Shown here in pieces: positions 8,886 to 17,425 of a stretch of DNA of 64,000 nucleotides; the first letter of the stretch is position 1, and the number at the start of each line of letters is the position of its first letter. Position numbers and translations under genes: made by a program. The stretch spans positions 62,001 to 126,000 of the forward strand of contig NZ_JBNAFU010000007.1 in the NCBI RefSeq assembly GCF_049800835.1, in the 5' to 3' direction. The notes beneath the pieces are model-generated. The model ran no database searches. It saw only the letters and a list, made by a program, of their open reading frames with translations, and was not told where the DNA came from. This stretch comes from Dinoroseobacter sp049800835. Lineage in GTDB: Bacteria > Pseudomonadota > Alphaproteobacteria > Rhodobacterales > Rhodobacteraceae.

Positions 8886-9238
8886 ATTTTTGCTCTCCGT
8901 TGAAATCGACACCCTCTCACGGGATGTCGTGCGCATCCCGAAGCAGACCGGCCCATGCAACAATCCAACGGCCGTTCACGCTCGCGCGACATAAGGTTAA
9001 GCCACTGTTTTTATTCATGTAACGTTAATTCTATTTTGCCGTGATCCACCGTGAGCTGCCCGTTTATTGGGCGCTCAAGGCGCGCATGTCCGGGCTGGTG
9101 GGGAAAGAAAGGCGCGCGTCCCATTGCTGTTGCGGTGGCGCATGGCGACCGGGTAAGCCTGCGGGGCCGACGCGACCGCGCGTCTGTCCGACGCCGTTCA
9201 TCCCGACCCCAACGGAGGGCCACCGTGCCCAAGCCCCT
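8886..9238. other. Intergenic region, divergent promoters
   Basis: These 353 bp separate the divergent VPLPA-CTERM and DMT-transporter genes. The AT-rich part around 8995-9040 is the most promoter-like stretch, but no consensus box is convincing. A short reading frame, GTG at 9225 to TGA at 9242, has a good GGAGG site and overlaps the DMT start. No RNA gene or repeat was seen. Confidence 0.5.
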
Positions 9239-10135
9239 ATGACACCTGATCGTCCCCTTTTCGGTATCCTGCTGATGCTCGGGTTTTGCGTCCTGGCGCC
9301 GTTGGGGGACAGTATCGCAAAGATCTTGGGGCCGGTCGTGCCGCTTGCGCTTCTGATGCTGATCCGCTTCTGGGTGCAAGCCTTGGTGCTTTGGCCGATG
9401 TGCCGTGCGCGCGGCGTCGCGATCAGACCACCCCGCGCGTTGCTGGGGCTCGTCATCCTGCGGGCTGCGCTGCACATTCTGGGGGTCGGATTGATGTTCA
9501 CGTCGCTTCTCTTCCTGCCGCTGGCAGAGGCTGTCGCCATCGCCTTCGTAATGCCGTTCATTCTCCTGCTGCTCGGCAGCCTGTTCCTGGGGGAAGAGGT
9601 CGGACCGCGCCGCCTGATCGCCTGCGCAGTGGGCTTTTCGGGGGCGCTCATGGTGATCCAACCCAGTTTTGCGGAGGTTGGCGCAGCCGCCTTGTTACCG
9701 CTTGGTGTGGCCCTCGCCTTCGCCTTGTTCATGCTGGTCACGCGTCGTGTCGCGAAACACATCGATGCGGTACCGCTGCAAGCGTTCAGCGGTTTGATCG
9801 CGGGTGGGCTGCTGATGGGCCTCGTGGCACTCGACGGGTCCTGGACCGCGCTGCCGACCTTCGGCGCTCGGATCTGGGGCTTGCTTCTGCTGCTGGGTCT
9901 TGTGGGCACTGTCGCGCACCTGCTCATGACCTGGAGCCTGCGCTACGCGCCATCCGCGACCCTTGCGCCGATGCAATACCTCGAAATTCCGATCGCAACC
10001 TTTTTCGGCTGGCTGATTTTCAACGACCTGCCCGGGCCGCTCGCAACGCTCGGCATTGCGGTCACGATCGCGGCGGGCCTCTACGTTATCTGGCGCGAAG
10101 GCCGGACCTTACGCGCCGCCCCTCCTGCGGTATAA
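9239..10135 (+). CDS. DMT-superfamily transporter, EamA type
   Basis: 298 aa with about ten hydrophobic helices in two EamA repeats of five. It begins MTPDRPLFGILLMLGFCVL; typical EamA cues are the glycine-rich first helix with an acidic residue (APLGDSIAKIL), the helix-end FLGEEVGPRRLIAC and the second-repeat equivalent IFNDLPGPLATLG. Family members export small metabolites or amino acids across the inner membrane. The start is chosen by fit to the fold; it lacks its own close ribosome site and may depend on a tiny upstream frame that ends at its ATGA. Its substrate is unknown. Confidence 0.86.
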   Translation: MTPDRPLFGILLMLGFCVLAPLGDSIAKILGPVVPLALLMLIRFWVQALVLWPMCRARGVAIRPPRALLGLVILRAALHILGVGLMFTSLLFLPLAEAVAIAFVMPFILLLLGSLFLGEEVGPRRLIACAVGFSGALMVIQPSFAEVGAAALLPLGVALAFALFMLVTRRVAKHIDAVPLQAFSGLIAGGLLMGLVALDGSWTALPTFGARIWGLLLLLGLVGTVAHLLMTWSLRYAPSATLAPMQYLEIPIATFFGWLIFNDLPGPLATLGIAVTIAAGLYVIWREGRTLRAAPPAV

Positions 10136-10142
10136 CGGCAAG

Positions 10143-10565
10143 ATGACCGCTGATCAGATCATTGCCCATCTCAACCTTGCCCCCCATCCGGAGGGCGGCT
10201 GGTATCGTGAAACCTACCGCGCCCCGGCCAAAAGGGGCGCACGCCCCTGCGCAACAGCGATCCACTTCCTGCTTCAGGCCGGGACGTCCTCGCACTGGCA
10301 CAAGGTGGACGCCGACGAGATCTGGCTCTGGCACGCCGGAGCGCCGCTGACCCTCTCACTCGCGCCAACAGAGGCCGGGCCCGCAAAAGATCACGTACTA
10401 AGCGGGGATTTGTCGACTGGAAGACCACAGATTCTTGTGCCCGCCAACCAGTGGCAAGCCGCAGCCACGACCGGCGCGTACACGCTGGTTACGTGTATCG
10501 TCGCGCCGGGGTTTGATTTTGCCGGCTTTACCCTCGCGGATCCGGGCTTCGATATCCCGCGATGA
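10143..10565 (+). CDS. Cupin-fold DUF985 protein
   Basis: 140 aa. The N-terminal LNLAPHPEGGWYRETYR and the cupin core strand SSHWHKVDADEIWLWHAG identify the DUF985 cupin family. Members have a beta-barrel with a putative metal or ligand pocket; biochemical roles are poorly defined. It starts 8 bp after the transporter gene and overlaps the next gene by ATGA, so the three form a probable operon. Confidence 0.84.
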   Translation: MTADQIIAHLNLAPHPEGGWYRETYRAPAKRGARPCATAIHFLLQAGTSSHWHKVDADEIWLWHAGAPLTLSLAPTEAGPAKDHVLSGDLSTGRPQILVPANQWQAAATTGAYTLVTCIVAPGFDFAGFTLADPGFDIPR

Positions 10566-10933
10566 CCGAAGACAAAGAAACGCCGGAAGAGCGATTGGAC
10601 CGCCTGCTGCGGCGCGAGCGTCGGAAGGCATCGCTCAAATGGGGCGGCGCAGGCTTGTGTATCATGGCGCTGCTGGTGCTGTTCTTTGTCGTGGAGTGGC
10701 GCCCTCTCGGGCCGGAACGCGCAACCATCCTGTCGCACAGCCAATCGGCGAGCGACGACAGCGTCACGATCGACTACAGGATCGCATTGCCTTCGGGCAG
10801 GATCACGGTGATGCGTGCGCGTCCGATCATGGGACTGCAAGACGGGGCCACGCTTTGCGTGCAGCGCCTCAATCACCCCGTATTCGCGGGCGAACGGGTG
10901 CAGCGCCTGCCAAACAGCCGGTGTGGGCTTTAG
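10562..10933 (+). CDS. Single-pass membrane protein of unknown function
   Basis: 123 aa, starting by ATGA overlap with the DUF985 gene. A charged, probably cytoplasmic N-terminus (about 28 residues rich in Glu and Arg) precedes one TM segment (GLCIMALLVLFFVVEW), and the rest is a small beta-rich periplasmic part with two cysteines near the C-terminus. No family is recognised. Co-translation with the cupin suggests a shared process. Confidence 0.7.
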   Translation: MTEDKETPEERLDRLLRRERRKASLKWGGAGLCIMALLVLFFVVEWRPLGPERATILSHSQSASDDSVTIDYRIALPSGRITVMRARPIMGLQDGATLCVQRLNHPVFAGERVQRLPNSRCGL

Positions 10934-10951
10934 GCCCTATGTACACGCAAG

Positions 10952-12040
10952 TCAGGGCTGGCTGACCACACCGCCGCCGACCGCCGCACGCACGCCGGTA
11001 GTGCCCGGGACCGATGTGGGCAAACCATTCAAAACGCGAACGGCCAGATACCCGAACGCCTGCGCCTCGATCATGTCACCATCGAAGCCGAGCGTTTCGA
11101 CATCCTCTACCGGCGCCCCAGCATAGAGCGTGATCATCTCCTTCAGCACCGGGTTCTTGCGCCCGCCGCCGCACAGGAAGACACGCTCCGGCTTGATCTC
11201 GCACAGGGCCAGCCCCGCCGCGACGGCCGCGGCGGCACAGGCCGTCAGCGTAGCGGCGGCATCTGGGTCGTTCAGACCTGACACCTTGTCCAAAAGGTCA
11301 TGAAAGTCGTTCCTGTCCAGAGACTTCGGCGGAAGTTTGTAAAACCAGGGCCGCTCCAGAAACGCGCTGACGATGTCCTGATCGACCCGCCCGTCCGCGG
11401 CAAGCAGCCCGTCCCGGTCGTGGTCCTGACCGCGCCTTGCCCGCATCAGGTCGTTGATCGGCGCGTTGGCAGGACCAGTGTCAAAGGCCAGAACCGCGCC
11501 GGTGTCCGCCGGATCCTCCTTGGTCGGATCAACCCAGGTCAGGTTCCCAACCCCGCCAAGGTTGACGAACGCCACGGGCGCGGTCAGCCCGGCATGCCGC
11601 GCTATGGCGTGGTGGTAGAACGGCGCAAGCGGTGCGCCCTGCCCGCCCATACCGACATCCGCGCTGCGAAAATCCCAGATCACCGGCAGGCCCAGGCGTT
11701 CGGCGAGGCGCGCGCCATCGCCGACCTGCAGTGTTCCGCGCCCACCCGGATCATGGGCAAGGGTCTGGCCATGAAATCCGACAATTTCCGCCCGTTCGAA
11801 CCCGGACAGCAAGGCCACATGCGCCTCCAACACCACGGGAGCGGCTGCGCCCGGTTCGGGTCCGTCCCACACGCCAAGCGCGCTGCGTAGCACGGCGCGT
11901 TCCGGGTCGGTATACGGGCGGTAGCCCTGCGCGCCAGTCTCGAACACGGCGCGCCCATCGGTCAGCACCATCGCCGCATCGACCCCGTCCAGCGAGGTGC
12001 CGGACATCGCCCCCAGCGCCCAAAGTCGCTTTCCCTTCAT
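10952..12040 (-). CDS. anmK: Anhydro-N-acetylmuramic acid kinase
   Basis: 362 aa; the ATG at 12040 follows GGGGAG by five bases. The enzyme opens and phosphorylates 1,6-anhydroMurNAc to MurNAc-6-phosphate during cell-wall recycling in the cytoplasm. It shows the ASKHA-fold phosphate loop GAMSGTSLDGVDAAM, the IWDFRSADVGMGGQGAPL motif, NLGGVGNLTW and FDTGPANAPINDLM, and the late adenosine loop VFLCGGGRKNPVL. It is divergent from tyrS by 44 bp, an arrangement common in Rhodobacterales. Confidence 0.96.
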   Translation of the reverse strand: MKGKRLWALGAMSGTSLDGVDAAMVLTDGRAVFETGAQGYRPYTDPERAVLRSALGVWDGPEPGAAAPVVLEAHVALLSGFERAEIVGFHGQTLAHDPGGRGTLQVGDGARLAERLGLPVIWDFRSADVGMGGQGAPLAPFYHHAIARHAGLTAPVAFVNLGGVGNLTWVDPTKEDPADTGAVLAFDTGPANAPINDLMRARRGQDHDRDGLLAADGRVDQDIVSAFLERPWFYKLPPKSLDRNDFHDLLDKVSGLNDPDAAATLTACAAAAVAAGLALCEIKPERVFLCGGGRKNPVLKEMITLYAGAPVEDVETLGFDGDMIEAQAFGYLAVRVLNGLPTSVPGTTGVRAAVGGGVVSQP

Positions 12041-12084
12041 GCCGCTCCCCGATATAGACCCTGCCAGCACCACAATGACCCGAG

Positions 12085-13344
12085 ATGGCGATGACCTACC
12101 AGCCCAAATCCGAGTTTCTGCGCACCATCATCGCGCGCGGTTTTCTGGCCGACTGCACCGATTTGCAGAGCCTTGACGAGGACCTGCTGAAGGGCCCGGT
12201 GACGGCGTATATCGGGTATGACGCAACGGCGCAGTCGCTGCATGTTGGGCATTTGCTGAACATCATGCTGCTGCGCTGGTGGCAGAAAACCGGCAATCGC
12301 CCGATCACGCTGATGGGCGGGGGCACCACCAAGGTCGGTGACCCGAGCTTTCGGTCCGATGAACGCCCCTTGCTGGGGCCAGAGCAGATCGACGCGAACA
12401 TCGCAGCGATGAAACAGGTGTTCGCGCGCTATCTCGACTATGGTGACAGTCCCACAGGCGGGCTGATGCTGAACAATGCCGAGTGGCTCGACGGGCTGAA
12501 TTACCTCGACTTCCTGCGCGATATCGGGCGGCATTTCTCAGTCAACCGGATGCTGTCTTTCGAGTCCGTCAAGTCCCGGCTCGACCGCGAACAGTCGCTC
12601 AGCTTTCTCGAATTCAACTACATGATCCTGCAGGCCTACGACTTTCTTGAACTCAACCGGCGTCAAGGCTGCCTGCTGCAGATGGGCGGCTCGGACCAGT
12701 GGGGCAACATCGTCAACGGGATCGACCTGACCCGACGCGTGCTGGAGACGGAGATCTACGGGCTGACCACTCCGTTGCTGACCACGTCGGATGGCCGCAA
12801 GATGGGCAAATCCCAGGGCGGCGCGGTCTGGCTGAATGGCGATATGCTCAGCCCCTATGAGTTCTGGCAGTTCTGGCGCAACACGACCGATGCCGATGTG
12901 GGCCGGTTCCTGAAGCTCTACACCGAATTGCCGGTCGCGGAGTGCGACCGCCTCGGCGCGCTGGAGGGATCCGAGATCAACGCCGCCAAGATCATCCTCG
13001 CAAACGAGGTCACAACCCTGCTGCATGGCGCGGATGCGGCCGCCGCCGCCGAGGCCACCGCCCGCGAGGTGTTCGAAAAGGGGGGCGCGGGTGGCGACCT
13101 GCCGACGCTTACGTTGACGGCAGAAGACTTGGGCGACGGGATCTCCATCGTGCAACTGATCACCCGGTCAGGGCTTGCCAAGACAGGCAAGGAAGCCAAA
13201 CGGCTGATTGCGGAAAACGGCGCACGGATGAACGACGAACCGCTGACCAACGCGGGCACCATGATCGACGCTGCCGCCCTGGCGACCCCGATCAAACTGA
13301 GCGCGGGCAAGAAACGCCACGCGCTTGTTGTCCTCGCAGACTGA
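12085..13344 (+). CDS. tyrS: Tyrosyl-tRNA synthetase
   Basis: 419 aa. This class I aminoacyl-tRNA synthetase charges tRNA-Tyr. The HIGH motif appears as HVGH (SLHVGHLLNIMLL), the tyrosine/tRNA pocket is in GGSDQWGNIVNGIDL, and the KMSKS motif is KMGKS. The C-terminal 65 residues (from about SIVQLITRSGLA) form an S4 RNA-binding domain. A second in-frame ATG lies two codons in (12091) and either may be used. The length matches bacterial TyrRS. Confidence 0.97.
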   Translation: MAMTYQPKSEFLRTIIARGFLADCTDLQSLDEDLLKGPVTAYIGYDATAQSLHVGHLLNIMLLRWWQKTGNRPITLMGGGTTKVGDPSFRSDERPLLGPEQIDANIAAMKQVFARYLDYGDSPTGGLMLNNAEWLDGLNYLDFLRDIGRHFSVNRMLSFESVKSRLDREQSLSFLEFNYMILQAYDFLELNRRQGCLLQMGGSDQWGNIVNGIDLTRRVLETEIYGLTTPLLTTSDGRKMGKSQGGAVWLNGDMLSPYEFWQFWRNTTDADVGRFLKLYTELPVAECDRLGALEGSEINAAKIILANEVTTLLHGADAAAAAEATAREVFEKGGAGGDLPTLTLTAEDLGDGISIVQLITRSGLAKTGKEAKRLIAENGARMNDEPLTNAGTMIDAAALATPIKLSAGKKRHALVVLAD

Positions 13345-13496
13345 CCGCCGCCCCGGTCACGTCCGTACGTGTTCCCGCCGGCGGCAATCCGGCAGATGTC
13401 ACATATGGTGCGTCAAGGCTGGCACGCCCCCTTGCCGCCCGCGCTGGCTGTCGCTAACAGGAATCCAACAGCAACAACGTTACCAACGGGGCACAC

Positions 13497-14282
13497 ATGC
13501 GCATTCTGGTCACCAATGATGATGGCATCAATGCGCCCGGCCTCGCGGTACTCGAAGCGATCGCGCAGGACATCGCAGGCCCCGACGGCGAGGTCTGGAT
13601 CGTAGCTCCGGCCTTCGAGCAATCGGGCGTTGCCCATTGCATAAGCTACACGCACCCGACAATGATCGCGGAACTCGACCCGCGCCGTTTCGCGGCCGAA
13701 GGCAGCCCGGCGGACTGCGTGATGGCGGGCCTCTATGACGTCATGACCGACGCGGCACCGGATCTAATCCTGTCCGGCGTGAACCGCGGCAACAATTCGG
13801 GCGAGAACGCGCTTTATTCCGGCACGCTTGGCGGGGCCATGGAAGGCGCGCTTCAGGGGCACAAGGCAATTGCGTTGTCGCAATACTATGGCCCCGAGAT
13901 TGCGCGTGCCGCCGACCCGTTCGAAGCCGCCCGCATGCACGGCGCGCAGGTCATCCGCACCTTGCTGGCCAAGGGTGACTGGTCCGGTGACAGCTACCGC
14001 ACGTTCTACAATGTGAACTTCCCGCCTTTTCCCGCCGCCGATGTCAAAGGCACGCGCATCGTACCCCAGGGCGCGCGACACGGCGCGCATTTCTCGGTGG
14101 AGGCGCACGCCTCCCCGGCAGGTCGGCGGTTCCTTTGGGTCAAGGGCAGCCCGCAGCATCTGGCAGCCGCGCCGGACACCGACGTCGCGGTCAATATGGA
14201 CGGGTACATCTCGGTCACGCCCATGCGCGCCGACCTGACCGCGCATGACCTTCTGCCTGCGCTTCAGGCCGCGTTTGACTGA
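13497..14282 (+). CDS. surE: 5'/3'-nucleotidase SurE
   Basis: 261 aa. It starts MRILVTNDDGINAPG, the metal-binding signature of SurE, followed by VAPAFEQSGVAHCISY and SGVNRGNNSGENALYSGTLGGAMEG. The enzyme dephosphorylates nucleoside monophosphates and is a survival/stationary-phase function in many bacteria. The stop overlaps the pcm start (TGATG), and surE-pcm-LysM/M23 is a classic conserved order. Confidence 0.97.
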   Translation: MRILVTNDDGINAPGLAVLEAIAQDIAGPDGEVWIVAPAFEQSGVAHCISYTHPTMIAELDPRRFAAEGSPADCVMAGLYDVMTDAAPDLILSGVNRGNNSGENALYSGTLGGAMEGALQGHKAIALSQYYGPEIARAADPFEAARMHGAQVIRTLLAKGDWSGDSYRTFYNVNFPPFPAADVKGTRIVPQGARHGAHFSVEAHASPAGRRFLWVKGSPQHLAAAPDTDVAVNMDGYISVTPMRADLTAHDLLPALQAAFD

Positions 14283-14923
14283 TGCCCTCTGCGGAGCAGA
14301 TCATGCAATTCGTCTTCGCCCTCAGGTCCAAGGGCGTGCGGGATGCCGAAGTGCTCAAGGCCATGGAAAAGATCGACCGTGGCCTCTTCGTGGATGGGGT
14401 TTTTGCCAGCCGTGCCTACGAGGATGTTCCGCTGCCCATCGCCTGCGGGCAAACGATCAGCCAGCCCTCGATCGTTGGCCTGATGACGCAGGCCGCGCAG
14501 ATCAGTCCGCGCGATCATGTGCTGGAGGTCGGCACGGGCTCCGGCTATCAGGCCGCGATCCTCAGCCAACTGGCCCGCCGGGTCTGGACAGTGGACCGGC
14601 ACCGCAAACTCGCGCGCCGCGCAGAGGACCGCTTTGCGGAACTGGGGTTGACCAACATCACCGTCATGCCGGGCGACGGATCCTTCGGACTACCGGATCA
14701 GGCCCCCTTCGACCGTATCCTCGTAACCGCCGCCGCAGAAGATCCGCCCGGTCCGCTCTTGGCGCAATTGCGGATCGGCGGTATCATGGTTGTGCCGGTA
14801 GGGCAGTCGGACGCTGTGCAAAGCCTGATCAAGGTCACGCGCACAGAAACGGGCTACGATTACGAGGAACTGCGAAGCGTTCGTTTCGTCCCCCTCGTGG
14901 AGGGCCTCGCCACCGACCGCTGA
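14282..14923 (+). CDS. pcm: Protein-L-isoaspartate O-methyltransferase
   Basis: 213 aa. It repairs isoaspartyl residues in aged proteins using S-adenosylmethionine. The SAM-binding glycine loop is EVGTGSGYQAAILSQL; LPIACGQTISQPSIVGLMTQ and ILVTAAAEDPPGPLLAQL are family motifs. It is translationally coupled to surE through TGATG. Confidence 0.96.
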   Translation: MPSAEQIMQFVFALRSKGVRDAEVLKAMEKIDRGLFVDGVFASRAYEDVPLPIACGQTISQPSIVGLMTQAAQISPRDHVLEVGTGSGYQAAILSQLARRVWTVDRHRKLARRAEDRFAELGLTNITVMPGDGSFGLPDQAPFDRILVTAAAEDPPGPLLAQLRIGGIMVVPVGQSDAVQSLIKVTRTETGYDYEELRSVRFVPLVEGLATDR

Positions 14924-15055
14924 TCTCCGGCACCACGGACTTACGGCACGTTAGAACGCCGATGCTCGTGGAAAAAGGACGACACAGGCACGGCTTAGCA
15001 GGCCAAGTTAAGATGGGCACCACCTCCGCAGGTGGACGAGAGCAGAGGCAGAGCA

Positions 15056-16243
15056 ATGCACACCACATCGAACACCGGGCCCGGCAAAGGGTTCGAACGC
15101 ACACGCAGACGCCGGTTCGGGGCTGCTTCGCTGGTCGCTGTTCTGGCGATCGCGGGCTGCGACACGGCGGGAATCGATTATGACATGCGAGACGACCTCT
15201 TTGGGTCGTTTTCCACCTCCACCGGGGCCATTCCGACCGCACCGCGCCCGGAACCGGACGCGCGCGGCGTGATTTCCTATGACGATTATCAGGTCGTCGT
15301 GGCGCAGTCGGGCGACACGGCGCTGAGCGTCGGCAACCGGCTGGGCATTTCGGGCACGGAGCTTGCGCGCTTCAACGGCTTGCAACCGGATGTTCCCTTG
15401 AGGCCCGGCGAATTGCTGGCCCTGCCCACCCGGGTCGAGGCCGATCCGGCAGCGCCGGTGGGTGGTACGACCGACATTGCGGCCATCGCGGGCGGCGCGA
15501 TCGAACGCTCAGAGCTTCCGGCAGCCGGTCAATCAGATGTACGGGTGACGCGACTTGAAGAAGGAACACAACCCCTCCAACACCGGGTCCAGCCGGGGGA
15601 GACCGCCTACTCCATCGCGCGTCTCTACGGGGTGTCCGTGCGCGCCCTGGCTGACTGGAACGCGCTTGGGCCCGATCTGGCGGTACGCGACGACCAGGTT
15701 CTGATGATCCCGGTGACCACCGCGGCCCCCGAAGAGGACACGCGCACAGCGGCGGTTGCGCCAACAGCTCCCGGCGAAGGGTCTGCTACGCCGGTCCCGC
15801 CCTCGGCCTCGCAACCCCTGCCCCGACCGGAACCAGCCGCCGTCGCCCCCGCCTCGCCCGAGATGGACCAGTTCCAGACCGCGGCCTCAGACACGTCCAG
15901 CTTCGCGATGCCCGTGACAGGGTCGATCATCCGCAGCTATGACAAGGGCCGAAACGATGGCATCGGCATTGCCGCCAACGCGGGTACGCCGGTTCGGGCC
16001 GCCAGTGGCGGCGAGGTGGCAGCCATCACCCGCGATACCGACCAGGTGCCGATCCTCGTGCTGCGCCACCCGGACAACCTGCTGACTGTTTATGCAAATG
16101 TCGGCGACATTCAGGTTGAAAAGGGTGACAAGGTTTCCCGCGGCGAACAAATCGCCGCCATTGCACCGGGTGACCCGGCGTTCCTGCACTTCGAAATTCG
16201 TGAAGGAATTGAGAGCGTTGACCCCCTTGACTACCTGAACTAG
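15056..16243 (+). CDS. NlpD-like lipoprotein: two LysM domains and degenerate M23 domain
   Basis: 395 aa from ATG 15056 (an in-frame GTG lies 24 bp upstream). The N-terminus is a lipoprotein signal with lipobox AIAGC. Two LysM peptidoglycan-binding modules follow (about residues 80-130, VVVAQSGDTALSVGNRLG; and 172-218, RVQPGETAYSIARLYG), then a Pro/Ala-rich linker and an M23/LytM domain (about 280-395). The usual zinc ligands look altered: the first-motif region reads NDGIGIAAN and the later Y-A-H is Y-A-N, although LHFEIR remains. As in NlpD/EnvC, this suggests an amidase activator rather than an endopeptidase. It completes the surE-pcm block. Confidence 0.88.
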   Translation: MHTTSNTGPGKGFERTRRRRFGAASLVAVLAIAGCDTAGIDYDMRDDLFGSFSTSTGAIPTAPRPEPDARGVISYDDYQVVVAQSGDTALSVGNRLGISGTELARFNGLQPDVPLRPGELLALPTRVEADPAAPVGGTTDIAAIAGGAIERSELPAAGQSDVRVTRLEEGTQPLQHRVQPGETAYSIARLYGVSVRALADWNALGPDLAVRDDQVLMIPVTTAAPEEDTRTAAVAPTAPGEGSATPVPPSASQPLPRPEPAAVAPASPEMDQFQTAASDTSSFAMPVTGSIIRSYDKGRNDGIGIAANAGTPVRAASGGEVAAITRDTDQVPILVLRHPDNLLTVYANVGDIQVEKGDKVSRGEQIAAIAPGDPAFLHFEIREGIESVDPLDYLN

Positions 16244-16327
16244 CGCGCTTTCGAGCCGTGCATGTTTCATGCCCTGGGCCTAACCTCGCCACGGCACGGA
16301 TCACGTGCGGTGAACGAGGGTGGCGTG

Positions 16328-17229
16328 ATGGCGAGTATCAGGGTCGGGCTTGCGGTGTGCAGCGCGTTGTCGCTGGCCGCCTGTGGCGGGGGGGCAGTGG
16401 CAGCGGAACGGGCTTCGGCGGTGTTTTGCAATTCACAATCTTTGCGGATGTGCCCGGCACGGGACAGGTCCAACTGAACGGAGAGGCGATCGACGCAACC
16501 TACAGCGTCGACAGCGTGACCGGCAATGTCACGATCAGCGCACCGTCCGGTTCTGCGCTGAGCGATACCATCTTGGAGTTCGAAGCCGGCGATCAGGTCG
16601 CACTCCAGTTGGACCGGCCCGGCCTCAACATTATCATCGAAGAACGCACGGGCGGCAGCATCAGCCACATGGCCGGCACGGTGTTGTTCGTCTCTGCCAG
16701 CGGCAACAGCGAGGTTCTCGTGATCGACCCGGCCTCTTACGGGTATCAATATCAGACATTCGGCGCATGGTTTGACGGTCTGAACGCAAACGCCGGAACG
16801 GTCGGAGCGGGCAGCTATGGTGCCCGGTCACAGGCATCGGACATCCCCGCAGCCGGCAGCACCACGGCCACGTATAACGGGTTTTCGATTGGCACGGCGA
16901 GCGTCCCGGGCGGTACGGCATATGTCACCGTTTCCGACCTTGGCGTGACGACCGATTTCGACACCATGACGATCACAAGCACAAATACCGGCGGGTTCGA
17001 CATCGGCCCCGCAGCCGCAGGCCAGACGCCTTTGCCGGAGCTGGATTTCACCGGCAGCGGTGCGGTCGCTGGCATTGGCTTCTCCGCGCCGATTTCGGGC
17101 ACGACCAGCGCAATCTCCGGCGCCGCGGATGGCCAGTTCTTTGGCCCCGGCGCGGCCGAGGTGGGCGGCACCTTCAGCGCGACCGGCGGCGGCATCAACT
17201 ACCTCGGTGCGTTCGGCGCGCGGCGCTAG
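16328..17229 (+). CDS. TbpB-like surface lipoprotein, out of frame at a G7 tract
   Basis: The ATG at 16328 (after GAGGG) begins a lipoprotein signal, MASIRVGLAVCSALSLAAC, but that frame stops at 16477 after 49 residues. The large beta-rich domain lies in another frame from the G7 tract (16388-16394) to the TAG at 17229. With one extra G the parts join as LAACGGGGSGSGTGFGG and give a 300-aa lipoprotein. The body resembles the beta-barrel domain of transferrin-binding protein B, ending in the hallmark FFGPGAAEVGGTF and INYLGAFGA. It is a paralogue of 17426-18277, and a Slam translocon lies downstream. It is either phase-variable and read here in the off state, a pseudogene, or a homopolymer error. 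Confidence 0.78.
16388..16394 (+). repeat. G7 homopolymer tract at the lipobox of the first surface lipoprotein
   Basis: Seven consecutive G residues follow the lipobox cysteine codon (TGT GGC) and are the point where the signal-peptide frame and the barrel frame diverge. Eight (or five) G residues would fuse them. Such tracts change length by slipped-strand pairing in phase-variable surface genes. Confidence 0.7.
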
Positions 17230-17264
17230 GGGTGGCGCGACAGAGTTCAAAAAGCGCCGGGAAA

Positions 17265-17338
17265 CAGGGGATTGAGCCCGAATTACCACGGTTTTGGATT
17301 TCAAACCGGTGCATAATCCGCACAGCGTTGATCCCCTG
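17265..17338. other. 74-nt structured element between the lipoprotein genes
   Basis: Terminal arms CAGGGGAT (17265-17272) and ATCCCCTG (17331-17338) are perfectly complementary and enclose 58 nt. Inside are CGGTTT/AAACCG (17289-17308) and GTGC/GCAC with a 7-nt loop (17310-17324). The fold is cloverleaf-like, but the arm spacing and lack of a T-loop consensus rule out an ordinary tRNA. It lies 88 bp upstream of the second lipoprotein gene and may be a leader or a processing site; the function is unknown. Confidence 0.45.
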
Positions 17339-17425
17339 AACAGCCTTCATTAATGTTTTGTGCAGAGGCAACGACACGCCAGAAGCGGACAAACGCTCGT
17401 GCGCGCAGGATCGAGGGATACGGCA

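Noticed and set aside
16258..17229. Reading the first surface lipoprotein as one ORF from 16258
   Set aside because: That N-terminus has no signal peptide, whereas the proper lipobox is in the other frame; a frame change at the G7 tract explains both.
17265..17338. Possible tRNA gene (74 nt with cloverleaf-like arms)
   Set aside because: The arm next to the outer stem does not join it as a T-arm must, the T-loop consensus is missing and the middle loop has eight bases.
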